From NCBI RefSeq assembly GCF_014200755.1, contig NZ_JACHCM010000012.1, forward strand, positions 1 to 64,000: a stretch of 64,000 bases of DNA. The letters are read 5' to 3'. Shown in pieces: positions 8,421-17,808 of this stretch. The DNA is from Rhodanobacter sp. ANJX3 (GTDB lineage: Bacteria; Pseudomonadota; Gammaproteobacteria; Xanthomonadales; Rhodanobacteraceae). Numbering within the stretch: position 1 is the stretch's first letter; each line of letters begins with the position of its first letter. The notes below the pieces were generated by a model. It was given only the letters and a program-made list of their open reading frames with translations, was not told where the DNA came from and ran no database searches. The position numbers and the translations under genes were made by a program.

Positions 8421-8924
8421 TCAGCTCTGCAGCTTGTCCAGAATGCGGTTCAGCCAGAGGCGCTCCTGCTCGTCGAGCTTGGCCAGCACCTCGCGTTCGC
8501 GCTGGCGGGCCATCGGCGCCACTACGTCGTGGATGGCCCAGCCCGCATCGGTGAGATCGAGTACGGAGCGCCGCTTGTCATTGTCGTGCGTGTGCCGGCT
8601 GACCCGACCGGCGTCGACCAGTCGCGACAGCGCCCGGCTGACGGCCACCTTGTCCATCGCGGTGCGTTCGGCCACTTCACGCGCCGACAGGCCCGCGAAG
8701 CGGGCCAGCACGGCCATGACGCGCCATTCGGTCACACCGATGTCGTAGCGTTGCTGATAGTCGTCAGCGATGGCCTGGCTCACCCTGTTGGAGAGGATCG
8801 AAAGCCTGTAGGGCAGGAAGTTTTCCAGCTCGATGGGCGCGTGCTCCCCGGGTTTTCTTGCATGCGGCGGTTTCCCGGTAGCCGGTTTGACGGATGCAGG
8901 TTTCGGTATCGGAGAGGCGGGCAT
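8421..8924 (-). CDS. MarR-family transcriptional regulator, 167 aa
   Basis: The protein has a typical MarR winged helix: EWRVMAVLARFAGLSAREVAER, then the recognition helix AMDKVAVSRALSRLVDAG and the wing RHTHDNDKRRSVLDLT. Dimerisation helices flank it (LPYRLSILSNRVSQAI and the C-terminal LDEQERLWLNRILDKL). I chose ATG 8924; the frame is open further upstream to 9086, but that would cross the divergent promoter. A Pro/Lys-rich tail of about 35 residues precedes the domain. It is divergent from hpd-hmgA-fahA, and an inverted repeat covers the likely hpd promoter. It therefore probably represses the tyrosine operon and itself. The ligand, perhaps a tyrosine breakdown product, is inference. Confidence 0.88.
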   Translation of the reverse strand: MPASPIPKPASVKPATGKPPHARKPGEHAPIELENFLPYRLSILSNRVSQAIADDYQQRYDIGVTEWRVMAVLARFAGLSAREVAERTAMDKVAVSRALSRLVDAGRVSRHTHDNDKRRSVLDLTDAGWAIHDVVAPMARQREREVLAKLDEQERLWLNRILDKLQS

Positions 8925-8937
8925 GCTGCAATCGTCC

Positions 8938-8966
8938 TTGCAAATGGTTTCATATGTAACTATAAC
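8938..8966 (+). promoter_or_regulatory. Probable sigma-70 promoter of hpd-hmgA-fahA
   Basis: TTGCAA (8938-8943) and TATAAC (8961-8966) are separated by exactly 17 bases. Transcription would begin near 8973, giving a leader of about 210 bases before hpd. Confidence 0.55.
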
Positions 8967-8975
8967 GTCGGTTAC
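8956..8975. promoter_or_regulatory. Probable MarR operator over the hpd -10 box
   Basis: GTAAC and GTTAC form an inverted repeat with a 10-base spacer. The repeat overlaps the -10 box of the hpd promoter and a TATAGT on the opposite strand that could serve the MarR gene. Binding would block both directions. Confidence 0.5.
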
Positions 8976-9046
8976 GCAGATTCTTTGCGCAAGCTCGCGC
9001 ATGCTTGCGTCGGTCTTCGCCATCATCCAACGGATAGCGGGGGAGC

Positions 9047-9161
9047 GCCATGAATGGCGTAGCCCGCCGCGTAAAGAGCTAGCCATGAATGGCGTCTTTA
9101 ACTTCGGGAGCTTGCCATGAATGGCGTTGTCGACTTTTTAGAAGCTTGCCATCAATGGCGT
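9047..9161 (+). repeat. Tandem palindromic repeats in the hpd leader
   Basis: The 14-base unit GCCATGAATGGCGT starts at 9047, 9082, 9114 and (with ATC for ATG) 9148, and a fifth degenerate copy, GCCAATGAACGCC, forms the hpd start itself at 9180. The period is 32-35 bases. Each unit is a near-perfect palindrome and is preceded by a purine-rich GGAG/GAAG stretch, so each copy looks like a ribosome-binding site plus start codon. Three copies open tiny frames: 9050-9082 (10 aa), 9085-9120 (11 aa) and 9117-9173 (18 aa). Confidence 0.8.
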
Positions 9162-9173
9162 CATCAACTTTAG
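9117..9173 (+). other. Possible leader peptide overlapping the hpd ribosome-binding site
   Basis: The frame reads MNGVVDFLEACHQWRHQL. Its ATG overlaps the stop of the preceding mini-frame as ATGA. It is preceded by GGGAG with 6-base spacing. Its TAG stop overlaps the AGGAG that serves hpd, an arrangement that allows coupled translation. It could also be chance within the repeats. Confidence 0.3.
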
Positions 9174-9183
9174 GAGCTTGCCA

Positions 9184-10278
9184 ATGAACGCCCAGCCCAA
9201 TCTCGGTATGCAAGTCACCACCTTCGACAACCCCATGGGTATCGACGGATTCGAATTCGTCGAGTTCGCCGCGCCGGTCGGCCGCGCGGCCGAGCTGCAC
9301 ACGCTGTTCGGCAAGATGGGTTTCAGTGCGGTGCTCAAGCACACGTCGCGGCCGATCACCGTGTATCGCCAGAACGGCGTCAACTTTCTGCTCAACGAAG
9401 ATCCCGATTCCTTCGCCGCGGATTTCGCCAACGCGCACGGTCCCTGCGCCTGCGGTTTCGCTATCCGCTTCAAGCATCCTGCCGCGGACGTGCTGAAAAC
9501 CGTGCTCGGCAACGGCGGCGAAGAGATCACCCACAAGGCGGCCAGCAAGGCGGTCGATGCGCCGGTGGTCAAGGGCATTGGTGACTGCATGCTGTATCTG
9601 GTCGATCGCTACGGCAGCGCCGGCAGCATCTATGACGGCAACTATGCGCCGATCGTCGGTGCCGAGCCGAACCCCAGCGGTTTCGGTCTGACCTTTATCG
9701 ACCACCTGACGCACAACCTCTACTTCGGCAATATGCAGAAGTGGTCGGACTATTACGAGCGGTTGTTCAACTTCCGCGAGATCCGCTACTTCGACATCAA
9801 GGGCGTCAAGACCGGCCTGGTATCCAAAGCCATGACCGCGCCCGATGGCGTGGTGCGCATTCCGCTGAACGAGTCGAACGATCCCAAGTCGCAGATCAAC
9901 GAATACCTCGACGCGTATAAGGGCGAGGGCATCCAGCACATTGCCTGCTTCACCGACGATATTTACGAGACGGTGGAGAAGATGCGCGCGCAGGGCGTGG
10001 AATTCCTCGACACGCCGGACACGTATTTCGACGTGATCGACCTGCGCGTACCGAACCATGGCGAAGACGTGCCGCGTCTGCGCAAGAACAAGATCCTGAT
10101 CGACGCCGACAAGGAAACCAAGCAGCGCAAGCTGCTGCAGATCTTCACCCAGAACAATATCGGCCCGATATTTTTCGAGATCATCCAGCGCAAGGGTAAC
10201 GAGGGCTTCGGCGAAGGTAATTTCCAGGCCTTGTTCGAGAGCATCGAGCGCGATCAGGAGCGTCGTGGCGTGCTGTAA
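9184..10278 (+). CDS. hpd: 4-hydroxyphenylpyruvate dioxygenase, 364 aa
   Basis: This non-heme iron enzyme converts 4-hydroxyphenylpyruvate to homogentisate, the second step of tyrosine breakdown. The metal ligands expected for the family are visible: His in IDHLTHN, His in IQHIACF and Glu in [10 protein letters not shown] near the C-terminus. The final [17 protein letters not shown] helix that closes the active site is present. The ATG at 9184 has AGGAG seven bases upstream; a TTG two codons earlier is unlikely. It is the first gene of hpd-hmgA-fahA and is preceded by an unusual repeated leader under probable MarR control. Confidence 0.96.
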   Translation: MNAQPNLGMQVTTFDNPMGIDGFEFVEFAAPVGRAAELHTLFGKMGFSAVLKHTSRPITVYRQNGVNFLLNEDPDSFAADFANAHGPCACGFAIRFKHPAADVLKTVLGNGGEEITHKAASKAVDAPVVKGIGDCMLYLVDRYGSAGSIYDGNYAPIVGAEPNPSGFGLTFIDHLTHNLYFGNMQKWSDYYERLFNFREIRYFDIKGVKTGLVSKAMTAPDGVVRIPLNESNDPKSQINEYLDAYKGEGIQHIACFTDDIYETVEKMRAQGVEFLDTPDTYFDVIDLRVPNHGEDVPRLRKNKILIDADKETKQRKLLQIFTQNNIGPIFFEIIQRKGNEGFGEGNFQALFESIERDQERRGVL

Positions 10279-10367
10279 TTCCTGGCCCGACACGAGTGGC
10301 GGCGCTGCCGTCACTTGGCCCTCCTTTTTTGGCACCGCGCGCGTCGTCTAAACCAGGATTACCGACC

Positions 10368-11705
10368 ATGAATTATCAGTCCGGCTTCGGCAATGAATTC
10401 GCCACCGAGGCGCTGCCCGGCACGCTGCCGGTGGGACAGAATTCGCCGCAGCGCGTAGCGCACGGCCTGTATGCCGAGCAGCTGTCTGGTACGGCGTTCA
10501 CCGCGCCACGCCACGGCAATCGTCGCAGCTGGTTGTACCGCATTCGTCCGGCTGCCGTACACGAACCGTTTGCGCCGCTGGCGCATGCCACGTTACACAA
10601 CCGTTTCAACGAAGCGCCGGCCACGCCGAACCAGCTGCGTTGGAATCCGCTGCCGCTGCCAGACGCGCCGACGGATTTCATCGATGGATTGGTCACGCTG
10701 GCGGGCAACGGCGGCGCTGACGAACAGGCGGGCGTGGGTATCCACGTCTACACGGCCAATCGCTCGATGCAGGGGCGTTTTTTCTACAGCGCCGACGGCG
10801 AACTGGTGATCGTGCCGCAGCTCGGCAAGCTGCGGCTGGCCACTGAGCTTGGCGTGATCGAGATCGAGCCGCAGGAGATCGCGGTGATTCCGCGCGGCGT
10901 GCGCTTCCGCGTGGAGTTGCCGGATGCCGAAGCGGCCGCTACTGCGCATCCTGCACCCGCGGCACTTGCACATCCATGTGCGCGCGGCTACGTCTGCGAG
11001 AACTTCGGCGCCTTTCTGCGCCTTCCCGATCTGGGTCCTATCGGCTCGAACGGTCTGGCCAACGCGCGCGACTTCCTGACGCCGCATGCGGCCTACGAAG
11101 ACGTCGACGGCGCCTTCGAGCTGGTCGCCAAATTCCAGGGCGCGCTGTGGTCGGCGAAGATCGATCACTCTCCGCTGGACGTGGTCGCCTGGCACGGCAA
11201 CTACGCGCCCTACAAATACGACCTGCGCCGCTTCAATGCGATCGGCTCGATCAGCTTCGATCATCCCGACCCGTCGATATTCACGGTTCTTACGTCACCC
11301 AGCGATACTGCCGGCACCGCGAACGTGGATTTTGCGATCTTCCCACCGCGCTGGCTGGTGGCGCAGCACACGTTCCGTCCGCCGTGGTTCCATCGCAACG
11401 TGGCCAGCGAATTCATGGGCCTGATCGCCGGCGTCTACGATGCCAAGGCGGAAGGTTTTGTGCCGGGCGGTGCGTCGCTGCACAACTGCATGAGCGGCCA
11501 CGGTCCGGATGCGGCTACGTTCGAAAAAGCGTCGACGGCGGATTTATCCAAGCCGAACGTCATCGAAGGCACCATGGCTTTCATGTTCGAAACGCGCAAG
11601 GTCATCCGCCCTACGCAGCAGGCGCTGGATTCGCCGCAGCTGCAGGGCAACTATTACGAGTGCTGGCAAGGCATAGCCAGGCATTTCGATCCGTCGCAGG
11701 CATAA
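10368..11705 (+). CDS. hmgA: Homogentisate 1,2-dioxygenase, 445 aa
   Basis: The enzyme opens the homogentisate ring to maleylacetoacetate, using iron. The N-terminus [16 protein letters not shown] is a family signature, and the iron ligands fall in [12 protein letters not shown] (His, Glu) and the later [10 protein letters not shown] (His). Length is typical. I use ATG 10368, which fits the family start; the frame is open upstream to 10296 without similarity. It lies 89 bases after hpd and 28 bases before fahA, so the three genes are probably one transcript. Confidence 0.96.
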   Translation: MNYQSGFGNEFATEALPGTLPVGQNSPQRVAHGLYAEQLSGTAFTAPRHGNRRSWLYRIRPAAVHEPFAPLAHATLHNRFNEAPATPNQLRWNPLPLPDAPTDFIDGLVTLAGNGGADEQAGVGIHVYTANRSMQGRFFYSADGELVIVPQLGKLRLATELGVIEIEPQEIAVIPRGVRFRVELPDAEAAATAHPAPAALAHPCARGYVCENFGAFLRLPDLGPIGSNGLANARDFLTPHAAYEDVDGAFELVAKFQGALWSAKIDHSPLDVVAWHGNYAPYKYDLRRFNAIGSISFDHPDPSIFTVLTSPSDTAGTANVDFAIFPPRWLVAQHTFRPPWFHRNVASEFMGLIAGVYDAKAEGFVPGGASLHNCMSGHGPDAATFEKASTADLSKPNVIEGTMAFMFETRKVIRPTQQALDSPQLQGNYYECWQGIARHFDPSQA

Positions 11706-11733
11706 GCACCATCCATTCTGTCGAGAGAAAAAC

Positions 11734-12720
11734 ATGAAGCTGGGAAGTCTCAAGGAAGGCGGCCGCGACGGTACGCTCATCGTGGTAAGCCGCGATCTGA
11801 CCAAGGCCGTCAAAGCGAGCGGCATCGCCAACACCCTCCAGGCCGCACTCGACGACTGGTCGAACAGTGCGCCGCGCCTGAATGCGCTGTACGAGCAGCT
11901 CAATGAAGGTCAGGCCAGCGGGAGCTTCGCACTCGACATGAGCCTGCTGGCATCGCCGCTGCCGCGTGCTTACGAGTTCGTCGACGGCAGCGCCTATCTG
12001 CCGCACGTCGAGCGGGTGCGCAAGGCGCGCGGCGCCGAGGTGCCGGCCAGCTTCTACACCGATCCGCTGATGTATCAGGCGACCAGCGCGGGCTTTCTCG
12101 GCCCGCGCGATCCGGTGATCGTGCCCAGCGAGGACTATGGCATCGATCTGGAAGCCGAAGTCGTGGTGGTCACCGACGATGTGCCGATGGCGCCGACCGC
12201 CGCGCAGGCTGCCGAACACATCCAACTGATCGGGCTGGTCAACGACGTCAGCCTGCGCGGGCTGATTCCCGGCGAGCTGGCCAAGGGCTTCGGCTTCCTG
12301 CAGAGCAAGCCACGTTCGGCCTTGTCGCCAGTACTGGTCACGCCCGACGAACTCGGCGATGCCTGGCAGGGCGACAAGCTGCACCTGCCCATGCGTACCT
12401 GGTTGAACGGCGCCTGGTTCGGCGAGGCCGAATGCGGCGTGGACATGCAGTTCAGCTTTGCCGAACTGGTGGCGCACGCGGCAAAAACCCGGCCGCTGAC
12501 CGCTGGCACCATCGTCGGTTCGGGCACCATCGCCAACCAGGACACGAGCAAGGGCGCCTCCTGCCTGGCCGAGCAGCGCACCGTGGAAACGCTGCGTGAC
12601 GGCGAAGCAAAGACCCCCTTTTTGAAGTTCGGCGACAGCCTGCGGATGGATGTCACGGATGCCGCAGGGGCCAGCATTTTCGGCGCCATCGAGCAACGTA
12701 TCGCGCCGCTGAAACCATGA
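11734..12720 (+). CDS. fahA: Fumarylacetoacetate hydrolase family protein, 328 aa
   Basis: This enzyme splits fumarylacetoacetate to fumarate and acetoacetate, the last step of tyrosine breakdown. Metal-binding residues of the family can be seen in SFYTDPLMYQ (Asp), YGIDLEAEVVVV (two Glu) and LVNDVSLR (Asp). The C-terminal SGTIANQDTSKGASCLAE stretch forms the substrate pocket in relatives. The gene follows hmgA closely. The isomerase that acts between hmgA and fahA (maiA) is not in this operon but at 25610-26284. Confidence 0.93.
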   Translation: MKLGSLKEGGRDGTLIVVSRDLTKAVKASGIANTLQAALDDWSNSAPRLNALYEQLNEGQASGSFALDMSLLASPLPRAYEFVDGSAYLPHVERVRKARGAEVPASFYTDPLMYQATSAGFLGPRDPVIVPSEDYGIDLEAEVVVVTDDVPMAPTAAQAAEHIQLIGLVNDVSLRGLIPGELAKGFGFLQSKPRSALSPVLVTPDELGDAWQGDKLHLPMRTWLNGAWFGEAECGVDMQFSFAELVAHAAKTRPLTAGTIVGSGTIANQDTSKGASCLAEQRTVETLRDGEAKTPFLKFGDSLRMDVTDAAGASIFGAIEQRIAPLKP

Positions 12721-12828
12721 TGCGGTCGGACTGACCCAGCGCGCGGCGGTCGGGATAGGCGCGGGTCGCGCCGACGCGGTATCGTGACGGTTCCTTCCCC
12801 TTCGTTCTCTTCGTTCAAGGAAAACCTC

Positions 12829-13329
12829 ATGTCTCAAGTCACTCTCCGCGGCAACCCGGTCAAGGTCGACGGGACCTTTCCCACCGTCGGCAGCAAGGCA
12901 CCGGCATTCAAGCTGGTCGGCAAAGATCTTGCCGATGTCACGCTGTCCAACTTCAGCGGCAAGCGCAAAGTGCTGAATATTTTCCCAAGCGTCGATACGC
13001 CGACCTGTGCCACCTCGGTGCGCCATTTCAACGAGTCCGCCAGCCAACTCGACAACACTGTGGTGCTTTGCATCTCGGCGGACCTGCCGTTCGCACAGGC
13101 GCGCTTCTGTGGCGCCGAAGGCCTGGATAACGTGGTGACGCTGTCCACGCTGCGCGGCCATGAGTTCATCAACAACTACGGCGTCGCTCTGGCCGAGGGT
13201 CCGCTGGCCGGCCTGACCGCGCGGGCTGTAGTGGTGCTGGATGAGCAGGACAAGGTGATTCACACCGAGCTGGTCGGCGAGATCGCCAACGAGCCGAATT
13301 ACGAGGCGGTGCTTGCCGTACTGAAGTAA
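12829..13329 (+). CDS. tpx: Thiol peroxidase Tpx, 166 aa
   Basis: This atypical two-cysteine peroxiredoxin reduces peroxides with electrons from thioredoxin. The peroxidatic Cys60 lies in [12 protein letters not shown] and the resolving Cys94 in ARFCGAEGL, as in Escherichia coli Tpx. The ATG at 12829 gives the expected N-terminus and has AAGGA upstream; the frame runs upstream to 12784 without similarity. It stands 108 bases after fahA and is closed by a strong terminator shared with gapA, which converges from the other side. Confidence 0.95.
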   Translation: MSQVTLRGNPVKVDGTFPTVGSKAPAFKLVGKDLADVTLSNFSGKRKVLNIFPSVDTPTCATSVRHFNESASQLDNTVVLCISADLPFAQARFCGAEGLDNVVTLSTLRGHEFINNYGVALAEGPLAGLTARAVVVLDEQDKVIHTELVGEIANEPNYEAVLAVLK

Positions 13330-13358
13330 CCGGCGGTTGCTCCGCATGTCGTCGCTCC

Positions 13359-13391
13359 AAGAAAAAAGCGCCTCATGGGCGCTTTTTTCTT
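13359..13391. terminator. Bidirectional terminator between tpx and gapA
   Basis: GCGCC pairs with GGCGC around a 5-base loop, and the stem continues as six A-T pairs that give a T-run on each strand. Both convergent genes end within 30 bases of it. Confidence 0.9.
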
Positions 13392-13409
13392 GGTCAGTTT
13401 GAAGCCCAA

Positions 13410-14573
<1,164 letters not shown>

Positions 14574-14575
14574 TC

Positions 14576-15445
14576 ATGAACCTGCGTCCGAATTGCCTTG
14601 TCGTCGCTGCCTGTGCTGGCCTGCTCGGCCTAGCCACGCCTTTGGCCATGTCCTGGGGCCCTGAAGGGCATGCCATCGTGGCGGATATCGCTCAGGCACA
14701 TCTGGACTCGGCCGCCGCGGCCGAGGTGGCGTCATTGCTGAAGCTGGAGGGGCTGGACCGGTTGGATCAGATTTCCTCGTGGGCCGATGGCAACCGCAAG
14801 GAGTTTCCGCACACCGGCACCTGGCACTACGTCGATATTCCCCTGAAAGCCGAGCGCTACGATGCCGCACGCGATTGCAAAGAGGGCAATTGCGTCGTCG
14901 CCAAACTCGATGAAAACGTCCACGTGCTGGCCGACAAATCGGCCTCGCCGCAGGCGCGGCTGCTGGCGCTGAAGTGGGTCGTGCATCTGGTTGGCGACAT
15001 TCACCAGCCGCTGCATGCCGAAGACAATGACGACAAGGGCGGCAACACCGTGCAGGTGCAGTTTTTCGGTCAGGGTACCAACCTGCATGCCATGTGGGAC
15101 GGCGGCATTCTGCGCCACGCGCTCAACCTGCAGCCCGGGCCGAATTACAGCTTCGATCACGCGGCGGTGCAGGCCGATGCGATGACGCTGGACGCGGCTA
15201 TCTCGCCAGTGCAGCGTGCGAACTGGGCGACGCACAACCTGTTGCCCCAGATTGCCGATGCTTCGATCGTCTGGGCCGACGAGTCGCACATGCTGGCGCG
15301 GAACGTGGCTTACATGGATATCGACAAGCCGTCCGGCGAGGCGTGGTCGCAGCGCTATCAGCAGAAGGCGTGGCCGGTCGTTCAGACCAGGCTGGAGCAG
15401 GGTGGCGTGCGGCTGGCCGAGGTATTGAACGAAGCGTTGGACTGA
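14576..15445 (+). CDS. S1/P1-type zinc nuclease, secreted, 289 aa
   Basis: The protein has a Sec signal peptide of about 26 residues ending TPLAMS. The mature N-terminus would be WGPEGH, where in this family the N-terminal Trp itself binds zinc. Further zinc ligands appear in SSWAD, TWHYVD, VHLVGDIHQPLH and NLHAMWD, in the correct order. Relatives are single-strand nucleases with 3'-nucleotidase activity, acting outside the cytoplasm, probably for phosphate or nucleoside recovery. I chose ATG 14576 because it starts the signal peptide; the frame runs upstream to 14471. It diverges from gapA. Confidence 0.92.
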   Translation: MNLRPNCLVVAACAGLLGLATPLAMSWGPEGHAIVADIAQAHLDSAAAAEVASLLKLEGLDRLDQISSWADGNRKEFPHTGTWHYVDIPLKAERYDAARDCKEGNCVVAKLDENVHVLADKSASPQARLLALKWVVHLVGDIHQPLHAEDNDDKGGNTVQVQFFGQGTNLHAMWDGGILRHALNLQPGPNYSFDHAAVQADAMTLDAAISPVQRANWATHNLLPQIADASIVWADESHMLARNVAYMDIDKPSGEAWSQRYQQKAWPVVQTRLEQGGVRLAEVLNEALD

Positions 15446-15612
15446 CGGGAGAAAACGTGACGTCGTGACCGATTGACGTGTCGATTCGCTAAAAGCCTCT
15501 GTAGAGCGGCGGCTGATATTTTTTCTCACCTGCATTTATGAAAAGCCTCGAAAAGTCTGGGTTGCGGTGCTGCATCGTGGTAACGCCGGACCGAAATTGC
15601 TAAGTTGTGCGG

Positions 15613-17088
15613 ATGACTAACGAACTCATCCAGACTCGCCGCACCAAGATCGTCGCCACCCTTGGCCCCGCCACCGATGCACCCGGCATGCTCGAACGCA
15701 TCATCAGCGAGGGCGTCGATGTGGTTCGCCTCAACCTCTCGCACGGCCAGCCGGACGATCATCGTGCACGCGCCGCGGCGGTCCGCGAAGCGGCCGCGAA
15801 AGTAGGCAGGGAGGTCGGCATTCTGGCCGATCTGCAGGGTCCGAAAATTCGCATCGAGCGGTTTGCCAACGGACCGATCGAGCTGCAGACGGGTGCAGCT
15901 TTCGTGCTTGAATGCCGACCCGATGCGGCTCCCGGCACGATCGACCATGTGGGTGTCAGCTACTACGGCCTGCCGCACGACGTGCATGCCGGCGACGTGC
16001 TGTTGCTCGACGACGGACTGGTCGCGCTGGACGTGATCAGCGTGCAGGGCGCGGACATTCACTGCGTCGTGCAGATTGCCGGCAAGCTGTCCGATCGCAA
16101 AGGCCTCAACCGCCAGGGTGGCGGGCTTTCGGTGGAGGCGTTGTCGGACAAGGATCGCAACGACATCAAGCTCGCGGCCGAGATCGGTGCCGACTTTCTG
16201 GCCGTGTCGTTCGTGCGCTCCGCCGCGGACATGAATCAGGCTCGCCAGCTGCTGCACGAAGCCGGTGGCAACGCTGCACTGGTGGCAAAGATCGAGCGCG
16301 CCGACGCGATTCCCGTGCTGGGCGAAATCATCGACGCGTCCGATGTGGTGATGGTGGCGCGCGGCGATCTGGGCGTAGAGATCGGTGACGCCGAATTGCC
16401 CGGCCTGCAGAAAAAGATCATCCGCGAATCGGTGGAGCGTAACCGCGCCGTGATTACCGCGACGCAGATGCTGCAGTCGATGGTGCGATCGCCGATTCCC
16501 ACCCGCGCCGAAGTGCTCGACGTGGCCAATGCGGTGATCGACGGCACCGATGCGGTGATGCTGTCGGAGGAGACCGCCGCCGGTGCCCATCCGGACAAGG
16601 CCGTAGCTGCGATGCGCCGTATCTGCCTCGGTGCCGAACGCCAGTTCGAACCCAAAGACGATCTGGCCGGCCAGGGCCGCACGATCGATCGCACGGATCA
16701 GGCGATCGCGCTGGCTGCCATGCTGCTGGCCAGCGAGCTAGGCGTGCGGGCCATCGTCGCGCTCACCGAAACCGGTGCGACGGCGCAGTGGCTGTCGCGC
16801 TATCGCAGCGCCGTGCCGATCTACGCACTGTCGCCGTTCGACGATGCGCGTCGCCGCATGCTGATGCTGCGCGACGTGCAGCCGGTCAAGTTCAACCATG
16901 TGGGGTTGACCAGCGCATCGTCCGCGCGGGCGGCCGTGCAGCAGCTGTTCGGCGCGGGCAAACTGAGTGAGGGCGATCGTGTCGTGCTCACCCACGGCGA
17001 CCACGTCGGCCGCGGTGGCGGCACCAACACGCTGAAGCTGCTTTCCGTGGGTGCCGAAGGCATGGTCGAGAGTCTGCGCGATCTTTGA
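15613..17088 (+). CDS. pyk: Pyruvate kinase, 491 aa
   Basis: The enzyme transfers phosphate from phosphoenolpyruvate to ADP. Signatures are RTKIVATLGPATD at the start, ILADLQGPKIRI with a substrate-binding Lys, the VAKIERADAI strand, MVARGDLGVEI, and ITATQMLQSM. The B domain lies between about residues 75 and 170, and the C-terminal allosteric domain ends in DHVGRGGGTNTLKLL. I prefer the ATG at 15613; a GTG two codons earlier is an alternative, and neither has a strong Shine-Dalgarno sequence. It is part of a cluster of central carbon genes. Confidence 0.96.
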   Translation: MTNELIQTRRTKIVATLGPATDAPGMLERIISEGVDVVRLNLSHGQPDDHRARAAAVREAAAKVGREVGILADLQGPKIRIERFANGPIELQTGAAFVLECRPDAAPGTIDHVGVSYYGLPHDVHAGDVLLLDDGLVALDVISVQGADIHCVVQIAGKLSDRKGLNRQGGGLSVEALSDKDRNDIKLAAEIGADFLAVSFVRSAADMNQARQLLHEAGGNAALVAKIERADAIPVLGEIIDASDVVMVARGDLGVEIGDAELPGLQKKIIRESVERNRAVITATQMLQSMVRSPIPTRAEVLDVANAVIDGTDAVMLSEETAAGAHPDKAVAAMRRICLGAERQFEPKDDLAGQGRTIDRTDQAIALAAMLLASELGVRAIVALTETGATAQWLSRYRSAVPIYALSPFDDARRRMLMLRDVQPVKFNHVGLTSASSARAAVQQLFGAGKLSEGDRVVLTHGDHVGRGGGTNTLKLLSVGAEGMVESLRDL

Positions 17089-17190
17089 TGAATGGGGCGC
17101 TCGATCTTTATGCCGGCGGTTTCGCCAGGTATCGAAGACGCGACTACACTTCGAGTATCAGCTTGTCCCGCGCCCATTCAGGAGATCGCC

Positions 17191-17631
17191 ATGAAATCGA
17201 TATTTTGCCCGCTTGGTAAAGGCCTTTTGTTGGCACTGGCACTGGGGAGCGCCGCGCCGGTGATGGCGCAGGCGCGCAGGCTGGACCCGGAGCACCTCTC
17301 GCACGATTGGATTCTGCTCAATACCAATGTGCAGATGAATACGCCCAACAGCGGCCTGAATCTGGACAAGCCCGGTTGTGTGGCGGTGACTTACACCGTG
17401 GGTTCGGGTGGCGTGCCGATGAACGTGAAGGTGGCCAAGGTCGTGCCGCGCAGCGATCTGGGTCCGGCGGCGGCCAGTGCGGTGGCCAATTTCCGCTACG
17501 GGCCGTCGCTGACCAACCGCCAGGGTGATCCGGTGGATACCTATTACGTCGTAGCGTTCAATTCCCCCGACGACAAGGCCAAGCGCCAGGCGCTGACGGA
17601 TGCCTGCAAGCTGCCGGGTTACGGGCAGTAA
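17191..17631 (+). CDS. Periplasmic TonB-C-like protein, 146 aa
   Basis: A signal peptide of about 28 residues (ending APVMAQA) is followed by one small domain. Its YTVGSGGVPMNVKVAKVVP and AAASAVANFRYGPS stretches resemble the C-terminal domain of TonB, with the strand-helix-strand pattern and the conserved FRYGP-like end. It has no membrane anchor beyond the signal and no proline-rich linker, so it is not a working TonB. AGGAG lies six bases before ATG 17191. It starts 102 bases after pyk. Its role is unknown; a periplasmic binding or envelope role is a guess. Confidence 0.7.
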   Translation: MKSIFCPLGKGLLLALALGSAAPVMAQARRLDPEHLSHDWILLNTNVQMNTPNSGLNLDKPGCVAVTYTVGSGGVPMNVKVAKVVPRSDLGPAAASAVANFRYGPSLTNRQGDPVDTYYVVAFNSPDDKAKRQALTDACKLPGYGQ

Positions 17632-17719
17632 TCAGCTAAGCCGAGCCGCAAAACCCCGCCGGCGAATTGCGCGCGAAGCCTTGATACGGCGCCTGCAGGT
17701 CGGTTTTGCCGATCTGGCC

Positions 17720-17725
17720 TATAAT
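17720..17725 (+). promoter_or_regulatory. Consensus -10 box TATAAT ahead of the aldolase
   Basis: A perfect TATAAT lies 89 bases before the aldolase start and 15 bases before a terminator hairpin. No good -35 box is found 16-18 bases upstream, so this may be chance. Confidence 0.35.
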
Positions 17726-17740
17726 TGATGTTTTGAACCA

Positions 17741-17773
17741 CGCCGCTTCGATCCCGAAGCGGCGGTCTTTTTT
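17741..17773 (+). terminator. Perfect intrinsic terminator ahead of the aldolase gene
   Basis: CGCCGCTTCG pairs perfectly with CGAAGCGGCG around a 4-base loop, followed by GTCTTTTTT. It ends 36 bases before the aldolase ATG. It may end transcripts of the TonB-C-like gene or act as an attenuator in the aldolase leader. Confidence 0.85.
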
Positions 17774-17808
17774 GCGGTCCCGCATCGCCTTCGCACTACG
17801 GAGTCAGC

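Noticed and set aside
9047-9183. CRISPR array
   Set aside because: The repeat units are only 14 bases, palindromic, and the spacers (18-21 bases) are themselves partly alike. No cas gene is near.
9079-10335. 418-aa open frame antisense to hpd
   Set aside because: hpd on the other strand has all the iron ligands; the antisense frame has none and begins and ends at non-meaningful points.
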